Positions 16,431-24,719 of a stretch of 64,000 nt of DNA are shown piece by piece; the stretch's first letter is position 1; the number at the start of each line of letters is the position of its first letter. This DNA comes from Levilactobacillus tujiorum (GTDB taxonomy: Bacteria > Bacillota > Bacilli > Lactobacillales > Lactobacillaceae). The notes under the pieces are model-generated. The model saw only the letters and a program-made list of their open reading frames with translations. It was not told where the DNA came from and did no database searches. Where the stretch lies: positions 2,075 through 66,074 of the forward strand of contig NZ_JAAXLK010000003.1 of the NCBI RefSeq assembly GCF_012641185.1, read 5' to 3'. Both the position numbers and the translations under genes were made by a program.

Positions 16431-16474
16431 AAAAACAGGAAGCAATCTCAGCGTGAGGTTACTTCCTGTTTTCG
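16431..16474. terminator. Bidirectional terminator between convergent genes
   Basis: AAAACAGGAAG/CTTCCTGTTTT outer stem with an inner CTC/GAG, T-rich on both strands. It ends the flippase operon and the SnoaL-like gene. Confidence 0.85.
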
Positions 16475-16487
16475 TCTAGTTGGCGAT

Positions 16488-16820
16488 TTAATCTGGCAGA
16501 ATGGTGACGTTAACCAGTCGATTATCTTTGATCGTCATCCGAAAAGGACTGGTGCCATTAAAGCCGTTGCCGGTGACGACCAGTTGGACGGTCCAAGTCG
16601 TGGCGTCGTCTTGGGTGAAATCCTGTAATTCAAAGTGGGATTGCTTACCAATATTGTCGGTTTGATTCCAGTTCGCAATCTCAGTTGGGCCGTGATACTC
16701 GGTTCCCCAATCATTGAGAACGGCATCAGGCGTGAATTGGGCGACAAATTGCTGGGAATCACCGGCATTGGTGGCGGCAATAAAATTGGTAATTGCTGAT
16801 GGTAAAGTTAAATCATCCAT
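16488..16820 (-). CDS. SnoaL/NTF2-like domain protein
   Basis: 110 residues with the NTF2-like pattern: helix ITNFIAATNAGDSQQFVAQF, then TPDAVLNDWGTEYHGPTEIANWN (the usual D-x-G-x-x-x-x-G-x-x-E-I-x-x-W turn), and C-terminal strands ending FRMTIKDNRLVNVTILPD. The family includes small isomerases and binding proteins; no specific activity can be assigned. The start is ATG 16820, nine bases after AAAGGAG; the longer frame to 16850 adds a segment that overlaps the SD. Single gene between convergent neighbours. Confidence 0.75.
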   Translation of the reverse strand: MDDLTLPSAITNFIAATNAGDSQQFVAQFTPDAVLNDWGTEYHGPTEIANWNQTDNIGKQSHFELQDFTQDDATTWTVQLVVTGNGFNGTSPFRMTIKDNRLVNVTILPD

Positions 16821-16951
16821 AAATGCATGCTCCTTTGGCAAGGGAGTCAACGGTGTGGCTCCGAAAGTATCTTTAGTATGCCGACTTAGGGCGCTTTTTA
16901 CAAGCCAGAACAGGTGTTAACTAATTCAGCCGTATCTCTGTGAAATTTACA

Positions 16952-17782
16952 TCAGACCAAAGCTTCGTGTGCCTTCATAAATTGTGGCAAGACGTCGATG
17001 ATTTGGTGGGGTAACACCACGTATTGTTTCTCCGCTAACATTTCGGCAATCGCACTGTGGCTGTAAACGGCGGCGAGAACGGCATCAGTAGCATTGCTAA
17101 ACTGAGCAACAAAGCCGCCGACCATCCCCGCTAAGGTGTCGCCCATCCCGCCGGTTGCTTGGGCGGGCGTCCCCAGTGGATTTTCATACACAGCAGTGGG
17201 CGTGTAGATCTGGGTGCGGTGGGATTTGACCACAACAGTTGCGTTGAGTTTAGCGACGGCGGGCTGATTGTTAGCTACCGTTTGATCGGCGATGGCGATG
17301 CCGCTGAGTCGTTGCCATTCCATCTGATGCGGCGTAAAGATCAGGTGTGCCTCGGGAAGCGTCAGGTGATGCTGGGCGATTAGGGTAATGGCCGACCCGT
17401 CAATCACCACGTGTTGTTGCGGTTGAAGGGCACTGAAGGTGGTGTTTAGAGCCATTAAGCCAGCCTCATCCGCACCCAGGCCGGGGCCGATAACGACGAC
17501 ATCAGCGGACTGGACGAGGCTTTTCAGCTGTTCATGATTATTCAGATCGGCAAACATGGCTTCTGGCAGGCGAGCATGCAGACTCGTCTGATTGCTGGCA
17601 TCGGTAATGGTGGTTACCAGCCCGGCGCCAGCATAAACGGCAGCGGCACTGGCCATCAGAATGGCACCACCGAAATTACGATTGCCGCCGATTAGCGTCA
17701 CCCGGCCGTAAGTTCCCTTGTAACTGTCGGCTGGGCGTTGCCGGATGGTTTTGGTCAGAATGGATTGCGAGAGCGTTTCCAT
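16952..17782 (-). CDS. nnrD: ADP-dependent (S)-NAD(P)H-hydrate dehydratase
   Basis: 276 residues of the ribokinase-like NnrD (YxkO/Nnr C-terminal domain) family, which repairs hydrated NADH and NADPH using ADP. Visible: KGTYGRVTLIGGNRNFGGA at residues 23-41 and the nucleotide-site motif TGGMGDTLAGMVGGF near 215-229. The NnrE epimerase domain is not fused here. The start is ATG 17782 after AGGAGGAATT. Full length, cytosolic, single gene. Confidence 0.93.
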   Translation of the reverse strand: METLSQSILTKTIRQRPADSYKGTYGRVTLIGGNRNFGGAILMASAAAVYAGAGLVTTITDASNQTSLHARLPEAMFADLNNHEQLKSLVQSADVVVIGPGLGADEAGLMALNTTFSALQPQQHVVIDGSAITLIAQHHLTLPEAHLIFTPHQMEWQRLSGIAIADQTVANNQPAVAKLNATVVVKSHRTQIYTPTAVYENPLGTPAQATGGMGDTLAGMVGGFVAQFSNATDAVLAAVYSHSAIAEMLAEKQYVVLPHQIIDVLPQFMKAHEALV

Positions 17783-17844
17783 TATGAATTCCTCCTCAAA
17801 ATTGGTTTCGCTTTCAGTATAGCATTTTAGTGGTAGAAAACGGC

Positions 17845-17872
17845 TTACAATTCGCCAGGGTTATGCTAAAAT
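17845..17872 (+). promoter_or_regulatory. pepV promoter
   Basis: -35 TTACAA (17845-17850), 16 bases, -10 TAAAAT (17867-17872); about 60 bases before pepV. Confidence 0.6.
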
Positions 17873-17931
17873 TGACAATAAGTATACTTTGGACATTGTT
17901 GTAGTCCGAAAAAATTAAAGGAGGTCCAATC

Positions 17932-19332
17932 ATGGCAATTGATTGGCAACAGTTATCTGAACAGTACCGCGAGGATTATGTCGCTGACTTGACGACTTTA
18001 GTTGGCATCGACAGCGCACGTGATGATTCTAAAGCAACTGCAGACTACCCACTCGGTCCCGGCCCCGCAAAGGCACTGATCGCCTTTCTGGGATTAGCAG
18101 AACGTGATGGTTTTACTGTCAAGAACCTCGATAATTTGGTCGGTTACGTTGAATATGGTGAAGGTGATGAGACGTTAGCTATTCTCGGGCACGCTGATAC
18201 GATGCCTGGTGGCAAGGGCTGGCATACTGATCCATTTACACTGACCAAGAAGGACGGCAACTTGTATGGTCGGGGAACCTCTGACGATAAGGGACCAGCA
18301 TTGGCCGCTTACTACGGGTTGAAGATGATGAAGGATCAAGGGATTAAACCGACGAAGAAGATTCGGTTCATTATCGGTACTGACGAAGAGAGTGACTGGA
18401 CGGGGATGCACCACTACCTCGATCTGGAACCAGCGCCAACGTTAGGGTTCTCTCCCGATGCTGAATTTCCATTAATCAATGGTGAAAAGGGTAATGTCAC
18501 CTTTGAAAGTCACTTTGGCGGGGCCAACGGTGGCAGTGTCACGTTACGTGAATTCGATGCGGGATTGCGAGAAAACATGGTCCCACGGGATGCCGAAGCA
18601 ACGGTTGAAGGTGCTGATGCCGATCAAATGGTGGCCGATTTCAACGCCTTTACTGCCGAACAACCGGTAACGGGTACGGCCACGGCCGATGAAGCTGGCG
18701 TGCACCTCCAAGTGATTGGTAAAGCAGCTCACGGGATGGAACCTAAGAACGGGATTAATGCCGGAACGTATTTGGCGAGCTTCCTGACGGGATATGACTT
18801 TGGCGGCGACGCTGAAGACTTCTTGGCGCTCTTAGCTAACGAATTGCATGACGATTCACGGGCTCACAAGCTGGGCTTGGCCTTCACCGATAAAGTCATG
18901 GGTGATCTGACCATGAACGTTGGTGTGATGACCTTTACCGCCGATAAGGGTGGTCTGATCAACACTAACTTCCGTTACCCAACGGGCATTGGGGCCGCGG
19001 AAATCTTAGTCGGCTTGCAGAAAGCAACTGAGATGATGAACGTGAACATTGAGCAGGGCCGTGAAATGGTGCCACACTACGTTGATCCTAGCGATCCAAT
19101 TGTGACCACACTGATGGACGTTTACCGGCAACAAACCGGTGATACTGACGCCCAACCAGAAGTTGTCGGTGGCGGGACTTATGGCCGCTTGATGAAGCGT
19201 GGGGTAGCTTTCGGTGCTTTATTCCCTGGTACCCAGGACACGATGCACCAAGCAGATGAATTCCAACCAGAAGATGATTTAATTAAGGCGATGTCCATTT
19301 ATGGGCAGGCAACCTATGAGTTAACGAAATAG
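17932..19332 (+). CDS. pepV: Dipeptidase PepV
   Basis: 466-residue M20A metallopeptidase releasing amino acids from dipeptides, central to amino acid nutrition from peptides in lactic acid bacteria. Zinc-site motifs: ILGHADTMPGG (His and Asp near residues 86-88), GRGTSDDKGP (near 113-122) and GTDEESDW (catalytic Glu near 150). The long insertion domain for the dipeptide backbone is present, and length is normal. SD AAAGGAGG. The universal stress gene follows after 33 bases with no terminator between, so they are likely cotranscribed. Confidence 0.95.
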   Translation: MAIDWQQLSEQYREDYVADLTTLVGIDSARDDSKATADYPLGPGPAKALIAFLGLAERDGFTVKNLDNLVGYVEYGEGDETLAILGHADTMPGGKGWHTDPFTLTKKDGNLYGRGTSDDKGPALAAYYGLKMMKDQGIKPTKKIRFIIGTDEESDWTGMHHYLDLEPAPTLGFSPDAEFPLINGEKGNVTFESHFGGANGGSVTLREFDAGLRENMVPRDAEATVEGADADQMVADFNAFTAEQPVTGTATADEAGVHLQVIGKAAHGMEPKNGINAGTYLASFLTGYDFGGDAEDFLALLANELHDDSRAHKLGLAFTDKVMGDLTMNVGVMTFTADKGGLINTNFRYPTGIGAAEILVGLQKATEMMNVNIEQGREMVPHYVDPSDPIVTTLMDVYRQQTGDTDAQPEVVGGGTYGRLMKRGVAFGALFPGTQDTMHQADEFQPEDDLIKAMSIYGQATYELTK

Positions 19333-19365
19333 GGTGACGAGAGCACCCACAAGGGAGTGGTAAAA

Positions 19366-19863
19366 ATGTCCGAACGCTACGAGCGGATTCTAGTTGGAGT
19401 GGATGGTTCCCGGCAAGCAAAGCGTGCAGTGGAAAAAGCCATTGCGGTTGCTGTCAGAAACGAAGCTGATTTAATTATTGCCACCATTATGACGGGTGGC
19501 GATTACGTGGGAATCGGCAATAATACTAAGGTCGGTTTCGGCTTTGTTGATCAGGAAGTCATGGATGAGGCCCGCCAACGTTCGGAACAGACCGTCGCTG
19601 CGTACCGTAAACAAGCGGAGGAGGCAGGTGTCAAACACGTTGAAACGTCCGTGTTCTATGGTCATCCAAACATTGACCTTGCCAAGACCCTACCGCAGGA
19701 ATACGGGGCTGATCTGATTATGATTGGCGCCATTGGTTCCAATGTGGTTGAACGTATGTTGATGGGCTCCACGGCCAGCGCGGTGGTGGCTAATGCGGTG
19801 ACGGATGTATTGATCGTCCGGACCGACATGTCGAATCATTCTAATAAGCTTAAACACGTTTAA
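19366..19863 (+). CDS. Universal stress protein, ATP-binding UspA type
   Basis: 165 residues, single Usp domain. It starts ERILVGVDGSRQAKRAV and ends with the ATP-binding pattern GAIGSNVVERMLMGS (G-x2-G-x9-G-S) before VLIVR, which marks the nucleotide-binding UspFG-like group. Typical size, cytosolic. The start is ATG 19366 after GGGAGTGG; the GTG at 19357 overlaps the SD. Probably in one transcript with pepV. Confidence 0.9.
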   Translation: MSERYERILVGVDGSRQAKRAVEKAIAVAVRNEADLIIATIMTGGDYVGIGNNTKVGFGFVDQEVMDEARQRSEQTVAAYRKQAEEAGVKHVETSVFYGHPNIDLAKTLPQEYGADLIMIGAIGSNVVERMLMGSTASAVVANAVTDVLIVRTDMSNHSNKLKHV

Positions 19864-19917
19864 ACTGACTGGTAGCCAAGCGTCTTGGTTGGCGCCAGTG
19901 ACTCGTGTTAAGGGAAA

Positions 19918-19943
19918 GGCTACCTGTTAGGGTAGCCTTTTTT
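19918..19943 (+). terminator. Terminator of pepV-usp
   Basis: GGCTACC/GGTAGCC stem, 6-base loop, then TTTTTT. Confidence 0.9.
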
Positions 19944-20042
19944 GTGTCACATTTTCCTGCTGGAGCAGGCGGGATTTCTGGCAGTCGGCGTGTGATCGGA
20001 ATTATCATTGAGAGATTTCACTTGAATAAAACCCGATAAGCA

Positions 20043-20079
20043 GTTAGACTATATATAGTTGATCTGTATATAGTCTAAC
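20043..20079. promoter_or_regulatory. Probable PadR operator over its own promoter
   Basis: GTTAGACTATATATAG (20043-20058) and CTGTATATAGTCTAAC (20064-20079) are inverted copies with one mismatch in 16, five bases apart, 32 bases before the padR start. The AT-rich arms (TATATA) overlap likely -10 sequences, so bound repressor would block transcription. Confidence 0.65.
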
Positions 20080-20110
20080 TTTACATAAGAAAGGGCGATT
20101 CAGGAGGAAA

Positions 20111-20422
20111 ATGACACGAAATAAGAATTTACCATTAACTGAAACGACGTATTACATCTTACTAGCCCTCACACAACCCCTCCACGGTTACGCGGCAATC
20201 CAAGAGATTGAACGGTTGAGTCAGGGCACCGTTAAAGTGGCGGCGGGCACCATGTATGGGGCAATTGAGAATTTGCTGAAACTAAAGTGGATCAAGGAGG
20301 TACCCAGCAGCGACAAACGGCGGCGGGTGTATCACATCACGGAAACGGGTCAATCAATTTTACGATTAGAGACGCAACGATTACGGGACTTGGGGAAGCT
20401 GGCTGAACAGTTCGGCTATTAG
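20111..20422 (+). CDS. PadR-family transcriptional regulator
   Basis: 103 residues, PadR winged helix: LTETTYYILLALTQPLHGYAAIQ is the typical N-terminal helix pair, then GTVKVAAGTMYGAIENLL (recognition helix region) and a wing KRRRVYHIT. A short C-terminal helix serves dimerisation, so it is a small PadR (subfamily 2-like). A near-perfect dyad just upstream suggests autoregulation. It is followed after 16 bases by a DUF2812 membrane protein, a pairing common in Firmicutes, so the regulator probably controls that partner. Confidence 0.9.
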   Translation: MTRNKNLPLTETTYYILLALTQPLHGYAAIQEIERLSQGTVKVAAGTMYGAIENLLKLKWIKEVPSSDKRRRVYHITETGQSILRLETQRLRDLGKLAEQFGY

Positions 20423-20438
20423 AAATGGGGAGAAGAAG

Positions 20439-21047
20439 ATGAAAAAATTTCGCGTGTTTTTGAGCCTTGATAGCGAGGAAAATTGGATTAATACGATTCA
20501 GGAAGGTGGTTACCGCTTGGATTGGGTAAATCCATATCTGCATTGCTACACGTTTCAAGAGTTGACGGCTGACGACCAATTCAATCCCTACACACGCTTG
20601 GATTTTCGGGATAAGGGGATGAGTCGGCGTGACTATCAGGCCTATCGCCAATTCTTTAGCGATAGTGGGTGGCGGTTAATTGCTGGGAGTCGTCATGGTG
20701 GCATCCAATATCTTCAGCAGAAAACAGCAACTTCGGATCGGGATATCTTTTCGGATGAACAATCCAAGGCTAGCGTAAAGCGCCGATTCGGCCGGTTCAG
20801 TTTCGCTTATGCAACGTTTTTCCTAACTTACGTCTTTGTCTACTGGTGGCTGACTGGTAACATCAACTTTTTGGATATTAAAAGCTGGTACTTAACGCCC
20901 GGGCTGTGGCAGATGCAGGGAGAATGGTTCTGGAAAGCAGTTTTGTTTGAGACACCATTTGTGTTGATGCGGGTGGCGCCGCTGTGTATATTTCTGATTG
21001 TCGGTATATACGATTTGTGTCGGGCAATTCAAAATGGTTATCGTTAA
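20439..21047 (+). CDS. DUF2812 membrane protein
   Basis: 202 residues. The cytosolic N-terminal part (1-105) has the DUF2812 pattern: W-x-x-x-x-x-x-G-Y-x-L near NTIQEGGYRLDWV, the Y-T-F and Y-T-R-L-D-F segments, and SGWRLIAGSRHGGIQYLQ. Two hydrophobic helices follow (about 122-142 and 172-195). Function unknown; genes of this family usually follow a PadR regulator, as here, and are suspected to work in envelope stress or export. SD GGGGAGAAG. Confidence 0.8.
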   Translation: MKKFRVFLSLDSEENWINTIQEGGYRLDWVNPYLHCYTFQELTADDQFNPYTRLDFRDKGMSRRDYQAYRQFFSDSGWRLIAGSRHGGIQYLQQKTATSDRDIFSDEQSKASVKRRFGRFSFAYATFFLTYVFVYWWLTGNINFLDIKSWYLTPGLWQMQGEWFWKAVLFETPFVLMRVAPLCIFLIVGIYDLCRAIQNGYR

Positions 21048-21057
21048 CGGAAACGCA

Positions 21058-21096
21058 AAAAGTGGCACGTTGAAATCTCAGCGTGCCACTTGTGTT
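21058..21096. terminator. Terminator between convergent genes
   Basis: AGTGGCACG (21061-21069) and CGTGCCACT (21082-21090), A-run before and T-rich after; works in both directions. Confidence 0.85.
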
Positions 21097-21110
21097 TAAA
21101 TCGTATTCAA

Positions 21111-21437
21111 TTAAAGACGGTGAATATCAAGGACACTTCCGGTGTTGGCGTCGGCCACAAATTGGTATTGAACTAATTTGTCATCCTCATAGCGGGTGAT
21201 ACCACCATAATAAACGCGAGATTTAACCGCAAATTTTTGGAAAGGCACCGCATGCTTCTCAATCCAGGCGCCTTCAATGGGGGATTCTTGGCGGAACTGA
21301 TGCTTGACCCGTTCTAAGATGTTGTCGGGGTTCAAACGTGAGCCGCCACCAAAGAAGCGCGTGATGAAAATGCCCATGAGACCTCCGATTACACCGGTAA
21401 GGCTCAGTTGATAAAGTTGTCCGTTTCTAGCAGTCAT
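21111..21437 (-). CDS. Small membrane-anchored protein with PepSY-like C-terminus
   Basis: 108 residues. One hydrophobic segment near the N-terminus (about 11-28) and a C-terminal half whose ending, VQYQFVADANTGSVLDIHRL, resembles the PepSY/YpeB-type pattern (y-x-F-x-x-D-a-x-T-G-x-v-l-d). Proteins of this kind are thought to inhibit or modulate proteases outside the membrane, but nothing here proves it. The start is ATG 21437, SD GAGGAGGCGG. Convergent with the DUF2812 gene. Confidence 0.6.
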   Translation of the reverse strand: MTARNGQLYQLSLTGVIGGLMGIFITRFFGGGSRLNPDNILERVKHQFRQESPIEGAWIEKHAVPFQKFAVKSRVYYGGITRYEDDKLVQYQFVADANTGSVLDIHRL

Positions 21438-21819
21438 CCTACCGCCTCCTCAGCAGTTATTGTTATAGACGTGTAAAAGTTTTAACTGCCCTTAGTATAG
21501 CAATGTTTGGCCGGAAGTTCCCGTAAAAAGGCAGAAAAGTTGCGAAAATAATTTTGTGGCTAGTATACGCAGACTCTGACAAGATGTAAAGGTTAACTAT
21601 TTGAGAAAACGATTATTTGTTAGTCTTGATAGATTGTGGCAGATACATAGGTGAAATTAATGTTGATTCTATGAACGTTTAAAGCTAAATTATGAATATA
21701 AGGTTTGTGACATATTTGATAAGATGGATAGACTAGCAATGATCGTAGCATTGTTCCGATGATTTTATAATTGTTTTTACTCGATTTATTAGTTCTTACA
21801 TAGAGATGAGGAGCCGCAG
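21438..21819. other. AT-rich intergenic region with divergent promoters
   Basis: No gene. It holds a TGCTATACT box (minus strand) for the small membrane gene near 21500, a long AT-rich tract, a CAATG/CATTG hairpin near 21738-21753, and TTATAATTG near 21765 as a possible -10 for the surface-protein gene. Confidence 0.4.
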
Positions 21820-23235
21820 ATGATTAAACAATCACGTGTATTAGGTAAAATGAGGCCTGCTTTTGCCGGTCAAAAACGTTGTCAATATTTAGCATTATTA
21901 GGAGTTTCGCTGTTCTCCGTGGCATTGACTCAAGAAAAAACAGTCACCGCGCAAGCAGCGGAAACTGGTAGTCAAATTGAAACCATCGGTAAGCGGATTG
22001 CTTCGGAAGATAAGGGATCACTTGTAGAGAAACCTGTGGTGGCACCGGTCACGGCTGATGTGGTCAACACTTCTGGCTCAGAAGAACAACCGGATAAGCA
22101 GGCACCATCAGCACCGGTTGCAGGTGATCAAGAAGTTGAGACTGAAAATATGGCTACCAAGCGAGACACACAGGAGGACAGGGATGTAGCTGGATCTAAC
22201 CTGGCGAATACGGCTGACGCTGGTAATAAGGCAACGGCCACCAGTGAACAGATAGCGGATAAGGATGACGATAATCCAGTACCGTTACGTGAAACGACGT
22301 CTGTGCCGAATCAACCAACGCCCTATAAAAATCAAGTTACCAATGGCACACAATCAACAGCAAATGTGACGCCAAAAAAGACGGCGAAGGGTAAGGTCTA
22401 CGTTCGTTACGTGACCGACCTGGGTGGTGAATTGCTCAAGGATGTCATGACCGGGCACGTGGGGGATAAATTTACGGCTGAGAGCTTAGAATTTACGACT
22501 GGCGACGATAAAGATTTCATGTTGAAGGATCCTTCACGAATCAGGGGTATTTATGGGACGCAAGCGCAAACGGTGACCTTTACTTATCGGGTTCCACGGG
22601 TACGTGCTACGTCTATAGGCGAGATGGGCATTTTCACTATTACTTACGGGGATGGTAGCTTAAAGTCGGTTCAAATTATCGACGGAGGATTTGAAATCAA
22701 CCTGATCAAGGATATTCAAGGGCAGCCGGCCATTTCGGTGCAGACGATACCAGCGGGAAAACGGGCTTATTGTTCAACTAACAACGTGATTGATCGCGGC
22801 AAGTACGTTGGACTTTTCAATACGAAGAAGTATAGTTATATCTTTGAAAAGTCCTACGGCAGTGACACTATCCAAGTGTTGAAAATAAATAGTGAGACCG
22901 GTCATTTAACCGTTCAACAGATAGCAGCACAAACTAAAGTGGACGCAGTAGCTAGAGCATTGGACATCGGTCAAGATAGTGTGTTTGAAACATTTTGGCA
23001 TAAGTTAGCGACTGGTCGTCAGTCATATGAGAGAGCACCTTATCAGAGTGCTGGCAAGCTAATCGCAGCGAGAAATCTTACGGGTAACCAACTTAAGGTT
23101 GGTGGTCCTTCAGAGATGCTGGCAAGGTTGCCACAGACTTCTGAGAAATCGACTAAGATGACGGTGTTAGGATACATTGGGCTAGCGCTCTCAGGTGTGA
23201 TGGTTTTCTTGGTAAAGCGGACAAGGCGACTGTAA
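21820..23235 (+). CDS. LPXTG-anchored surface protein with one MucBP domain
   Basis: 471 residues. Long signal peptide (positive start, hydrophobic LALLGVSLFSVALT, cleavage probably after TAQAA near residue 47). Residues 48-185 are a low-complexity Thr/Ala/Asp/Glu-rich spacer. Residues about 188-262 form a MucBP domain (KVYVRYVTDLGGELL to VTFTYRV). Residues 265-430 are a region I do not recognise, with a strand-rich look and a YSYIFEKSYGSD segment. The sortase signal LPQTSE (about 438) precedes a hydrophobic helix and the tail VKRTRRL. It should be wall-bound and may bind mucus or other glycans. SD GAGGAG. Single gene. Confidence 0.85.
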   Translation: MIKQSRVLGKMRPAFAGQKRCQYLALLGVSLFSVALTQEKTVTAQAAETGSQIETIGKRIASEDKGSLVEKPVVAPVTADVVNTSGSEEQPDKQAPSAPVAGDQEVETENMATKRDTQEDRDVAGSNLANTADAGNKATATSEQIADKDDDNPVPLRETTSVPNQPTPYKNQVTNGTQSTANVTPKKTAKGKVYVRYVTDLGGELLKDVMTGHVGDKFTAESLEFTTGDDKDFMLKDPSRIRGIYGTQAQTVTFTYRVPRVRATSIGEMGIFTITYGDGSLKSVQIIDGGFEINLIKDIQGQPAISVQTIPAGKRAYCSTNNVIDRGKYVGLFNTKKYSYIFEKSYGSDTIQVLKINSETGHLTVQQIAAQTKVDAVARALDIGQDSVFETFWHKLATGRQSYERAPYQSAGKLIAARNLTGNQLKVGGPSEMLARLPQTSEKSTKMTVLGYIGLALSGVMVFLVKRTRRL

Positions 23236-23258
23236 AATGAGGAGATTAGGCTAAAACT

Positions 23259-23287
23259 TTGTAATCCCCCGGCCACATTGCTATAAT
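23259..23287 (+). promoter_or_regulatory. Promoter of the thioredoxin-like/ytpR genes
   Basis: -35 TTGTAA (23259-23264), 17 bases, TGC-TATAAT with -10 at 23282-23287: near-consensus. Confidence 0.8.
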
Positions 23288-23332
23288 GATGTTTGTGTAT
23301 TTTTTAAACTTAAATAAAGGAGTGCTTACCTC

Positions 23333-23665
23333 ATGGAACAATTACCCAAAATGTCAGCCGCTGATTTGAAAGACGTCGTTAAAGATGGCAAAATCATGTT
23401 ATTCTTTTCCGCTACTTGGTGCCCGGATTGCGCCTTCATTAAGCCAGCAATGCCCGACATTGAAGCTGAATATCCTGATTTTAAGTTTATTGCGGTCGAT
23501 CGTGACGAAAATATCGACTTGGCTGCCGAATTAAACGTTTTCGGCATTCCTAGTTTTATTGCCTACGAAAATGGCACTGAAATTGGTCGATTAGTCAATA
23601 AAGATCGTAAGACTAAGGCTGAAGTTGAAGAATTTATTAATTCATTGGCAACTAACGCCGATTAA
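23333..23665 (+). CDS. ytpP: Thioredoxin-like protein (YtpP family)
   Basis: 110 residues, thioredoxin fold with active site ATWCPDC (residues 27-33) and the cis-Pro segment FGIPSF. The CPDC sequence differs from the CGPC of housekeeping thioredoxin. Full length, cytosolic, SD AAAGGAG. Next come ytpR and sftA, the same order as the Bacillus ytp cluster, which supports the family name. Likely a thiol reductase of unknown client. Confidence 0.88.
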   Translation: MEQLPKMSAADLKDVVKDGKIMLFFSATWCPDCAFIKPAMPDIEAEYPDFKFIAVDRDENIDLAAELNVFGIPSFIAYENGTEIGRLVNKDRKTKAEVEEFINSLATNAD

Positions 23666-23686
23666 ACCCGTTGGAAAGGATCCCAC

Positions 23687-24328
23687 ATGTTAATTGCTAG
23701 TTACAATCCCCAAGAGTTAGGGGATACATTGATTGTTATCGTTGCTCAAGATACGCCTAAGCAGGCCCACACCGTTCGCGATGGCATTGCCCGGATTTAC
23801 GATGCTGAAACGGAAAAGACGTTGGGCTATAATTTCTTAGCTATTTCTAAGATCTTGCCAAACATCAGTGGCAACGGCCAAGTCATGTTGACCGTTGATG
23901 ATGTTGCGGCCTTAAATGCTGCTTTGGAAGACGCTGGATTCAACGGTGAATTGGTCGCTCAGACTGAGTCTAAATTTGTCGTAGGTTACGTTAAGACGGC
24001 AACGCCACATCCTGATTCTGATCATTTGTTAGTCACGGATACGGTCGTGGATAATGATCAATCCGTTCAGATCGTGAGCGGATCGCCCAACATGCAGGCG
24101 GACATCAAAGTGGTCGTCGCTAAAGTCGGTGCGATGATGCCCAGCGGCTTGATTATCTGGCCCGGCGCTTTGCGTGGCGTTGAGAGTGACGGCATGATCT
24201 GCTCCGGCCGGGAGTTAGGCTTGGCCAATGCGCCTCAAAAGCCAGGAGCCTTAATCTTGCCAGACGATTACGAAGTTGGCGAACCGTTTGATTTTGAACG
24301 TGGCCAAACGATCTTCTCAGCTTCATAA
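23687..24328 (+). CDS. ytpR: YtpR-family tRNA-binding-domain protein
   Basis: 213 residues: an N-terminal DUF4479-type domain (1-85) and a C-terminal EMAP/OB-fold tRNA-binding domain (about 90-205) like that at the N-terminus of PheT: FVVGYVKTATPHPDSDHLLVTD, then IVSGSPNM and VESDGMICSGRELGL. Its RNA partner is unknown. SD GGAAAGGATC, 21 bases behind ytpP, so one operon. A terminator follows, so sftA is transcribed separately. Confidence 0.9.
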   Translation: MLIASYNPQELGDTLIVIVAQDTPKQAHTVRDGIARIYDAETEKTLGYNFLAISKILPNISGNGQVMLTVDDVAALNAALEDAGFNGELVAQTESKFVVGYVKTATPHPDSDHLLVTDTVVDNDQSVQIVSGSPNMQADIKVVVAKVGAMMPSGLIIWPGALRGVESDGMICSGRELGLANAPQKPGALILPDDYEVGEPFDFERGQTIFSAS

Positions 24329-24351
24329 AATTGCTTAAGAAACATTACGAA

Positions 24352-24385
24352 AGCGGGTTAGCCCTTGTCGGCAACCCGCTTTTTT
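24352..24385 (+). terminator. Terminator of ytpP-ytpR
   Basis: AGCGGGTT/AACCCGCT stem with T-run TTTTTTG. Confidence 0.92.
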
Positions 24386-24719
24386 GTGTACAATAGGGGA
24401 GATTGACTTTAACCATTCTAAGCGAATTGGTTAGTCGGGTGAAACGAATGCCCATTGATCGATTAAACATCTAAAAAAGACAACTTGATCCATCGAATCA
24501 TCCTGGTAGGGATCAATCCGGTATCGACAGCGGAGACGTTAAATTTAATGCATGCCGGCCGGAAGATGTTGCCAAATTCAAGTAAATCATAAAACTAGTC
24601 ATTGAATGCTAGATTAAAAATAGGGAATGAGTTAACCAGTCGCTAATCTTAAGCGGCGTCTCCTCCCGTAGTGTTGAAATTCGGCAGGTGCCGTGTGCAC
24701 CCGTCAAGGAGGAAGAAAC
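24386..24719. other. 334-bp leader region before sftA
   Basis: No gene recognised. A TTGATCC/GGATCAA pair (about 24485-24491 and 24511-24517) could form a hairpin; no terminator, T-box core or riboswitch consensus is visible. The sftA promoter must lie here, but I cannot place it confidently. Confidence 0.4.

Noticed and set aside
24386-24719. T-box, riboswitch or tRNA in the sftA leader
   Set aside because: Only one weak inverted pair; no T-box core, no tRNA arms and no known consensus.
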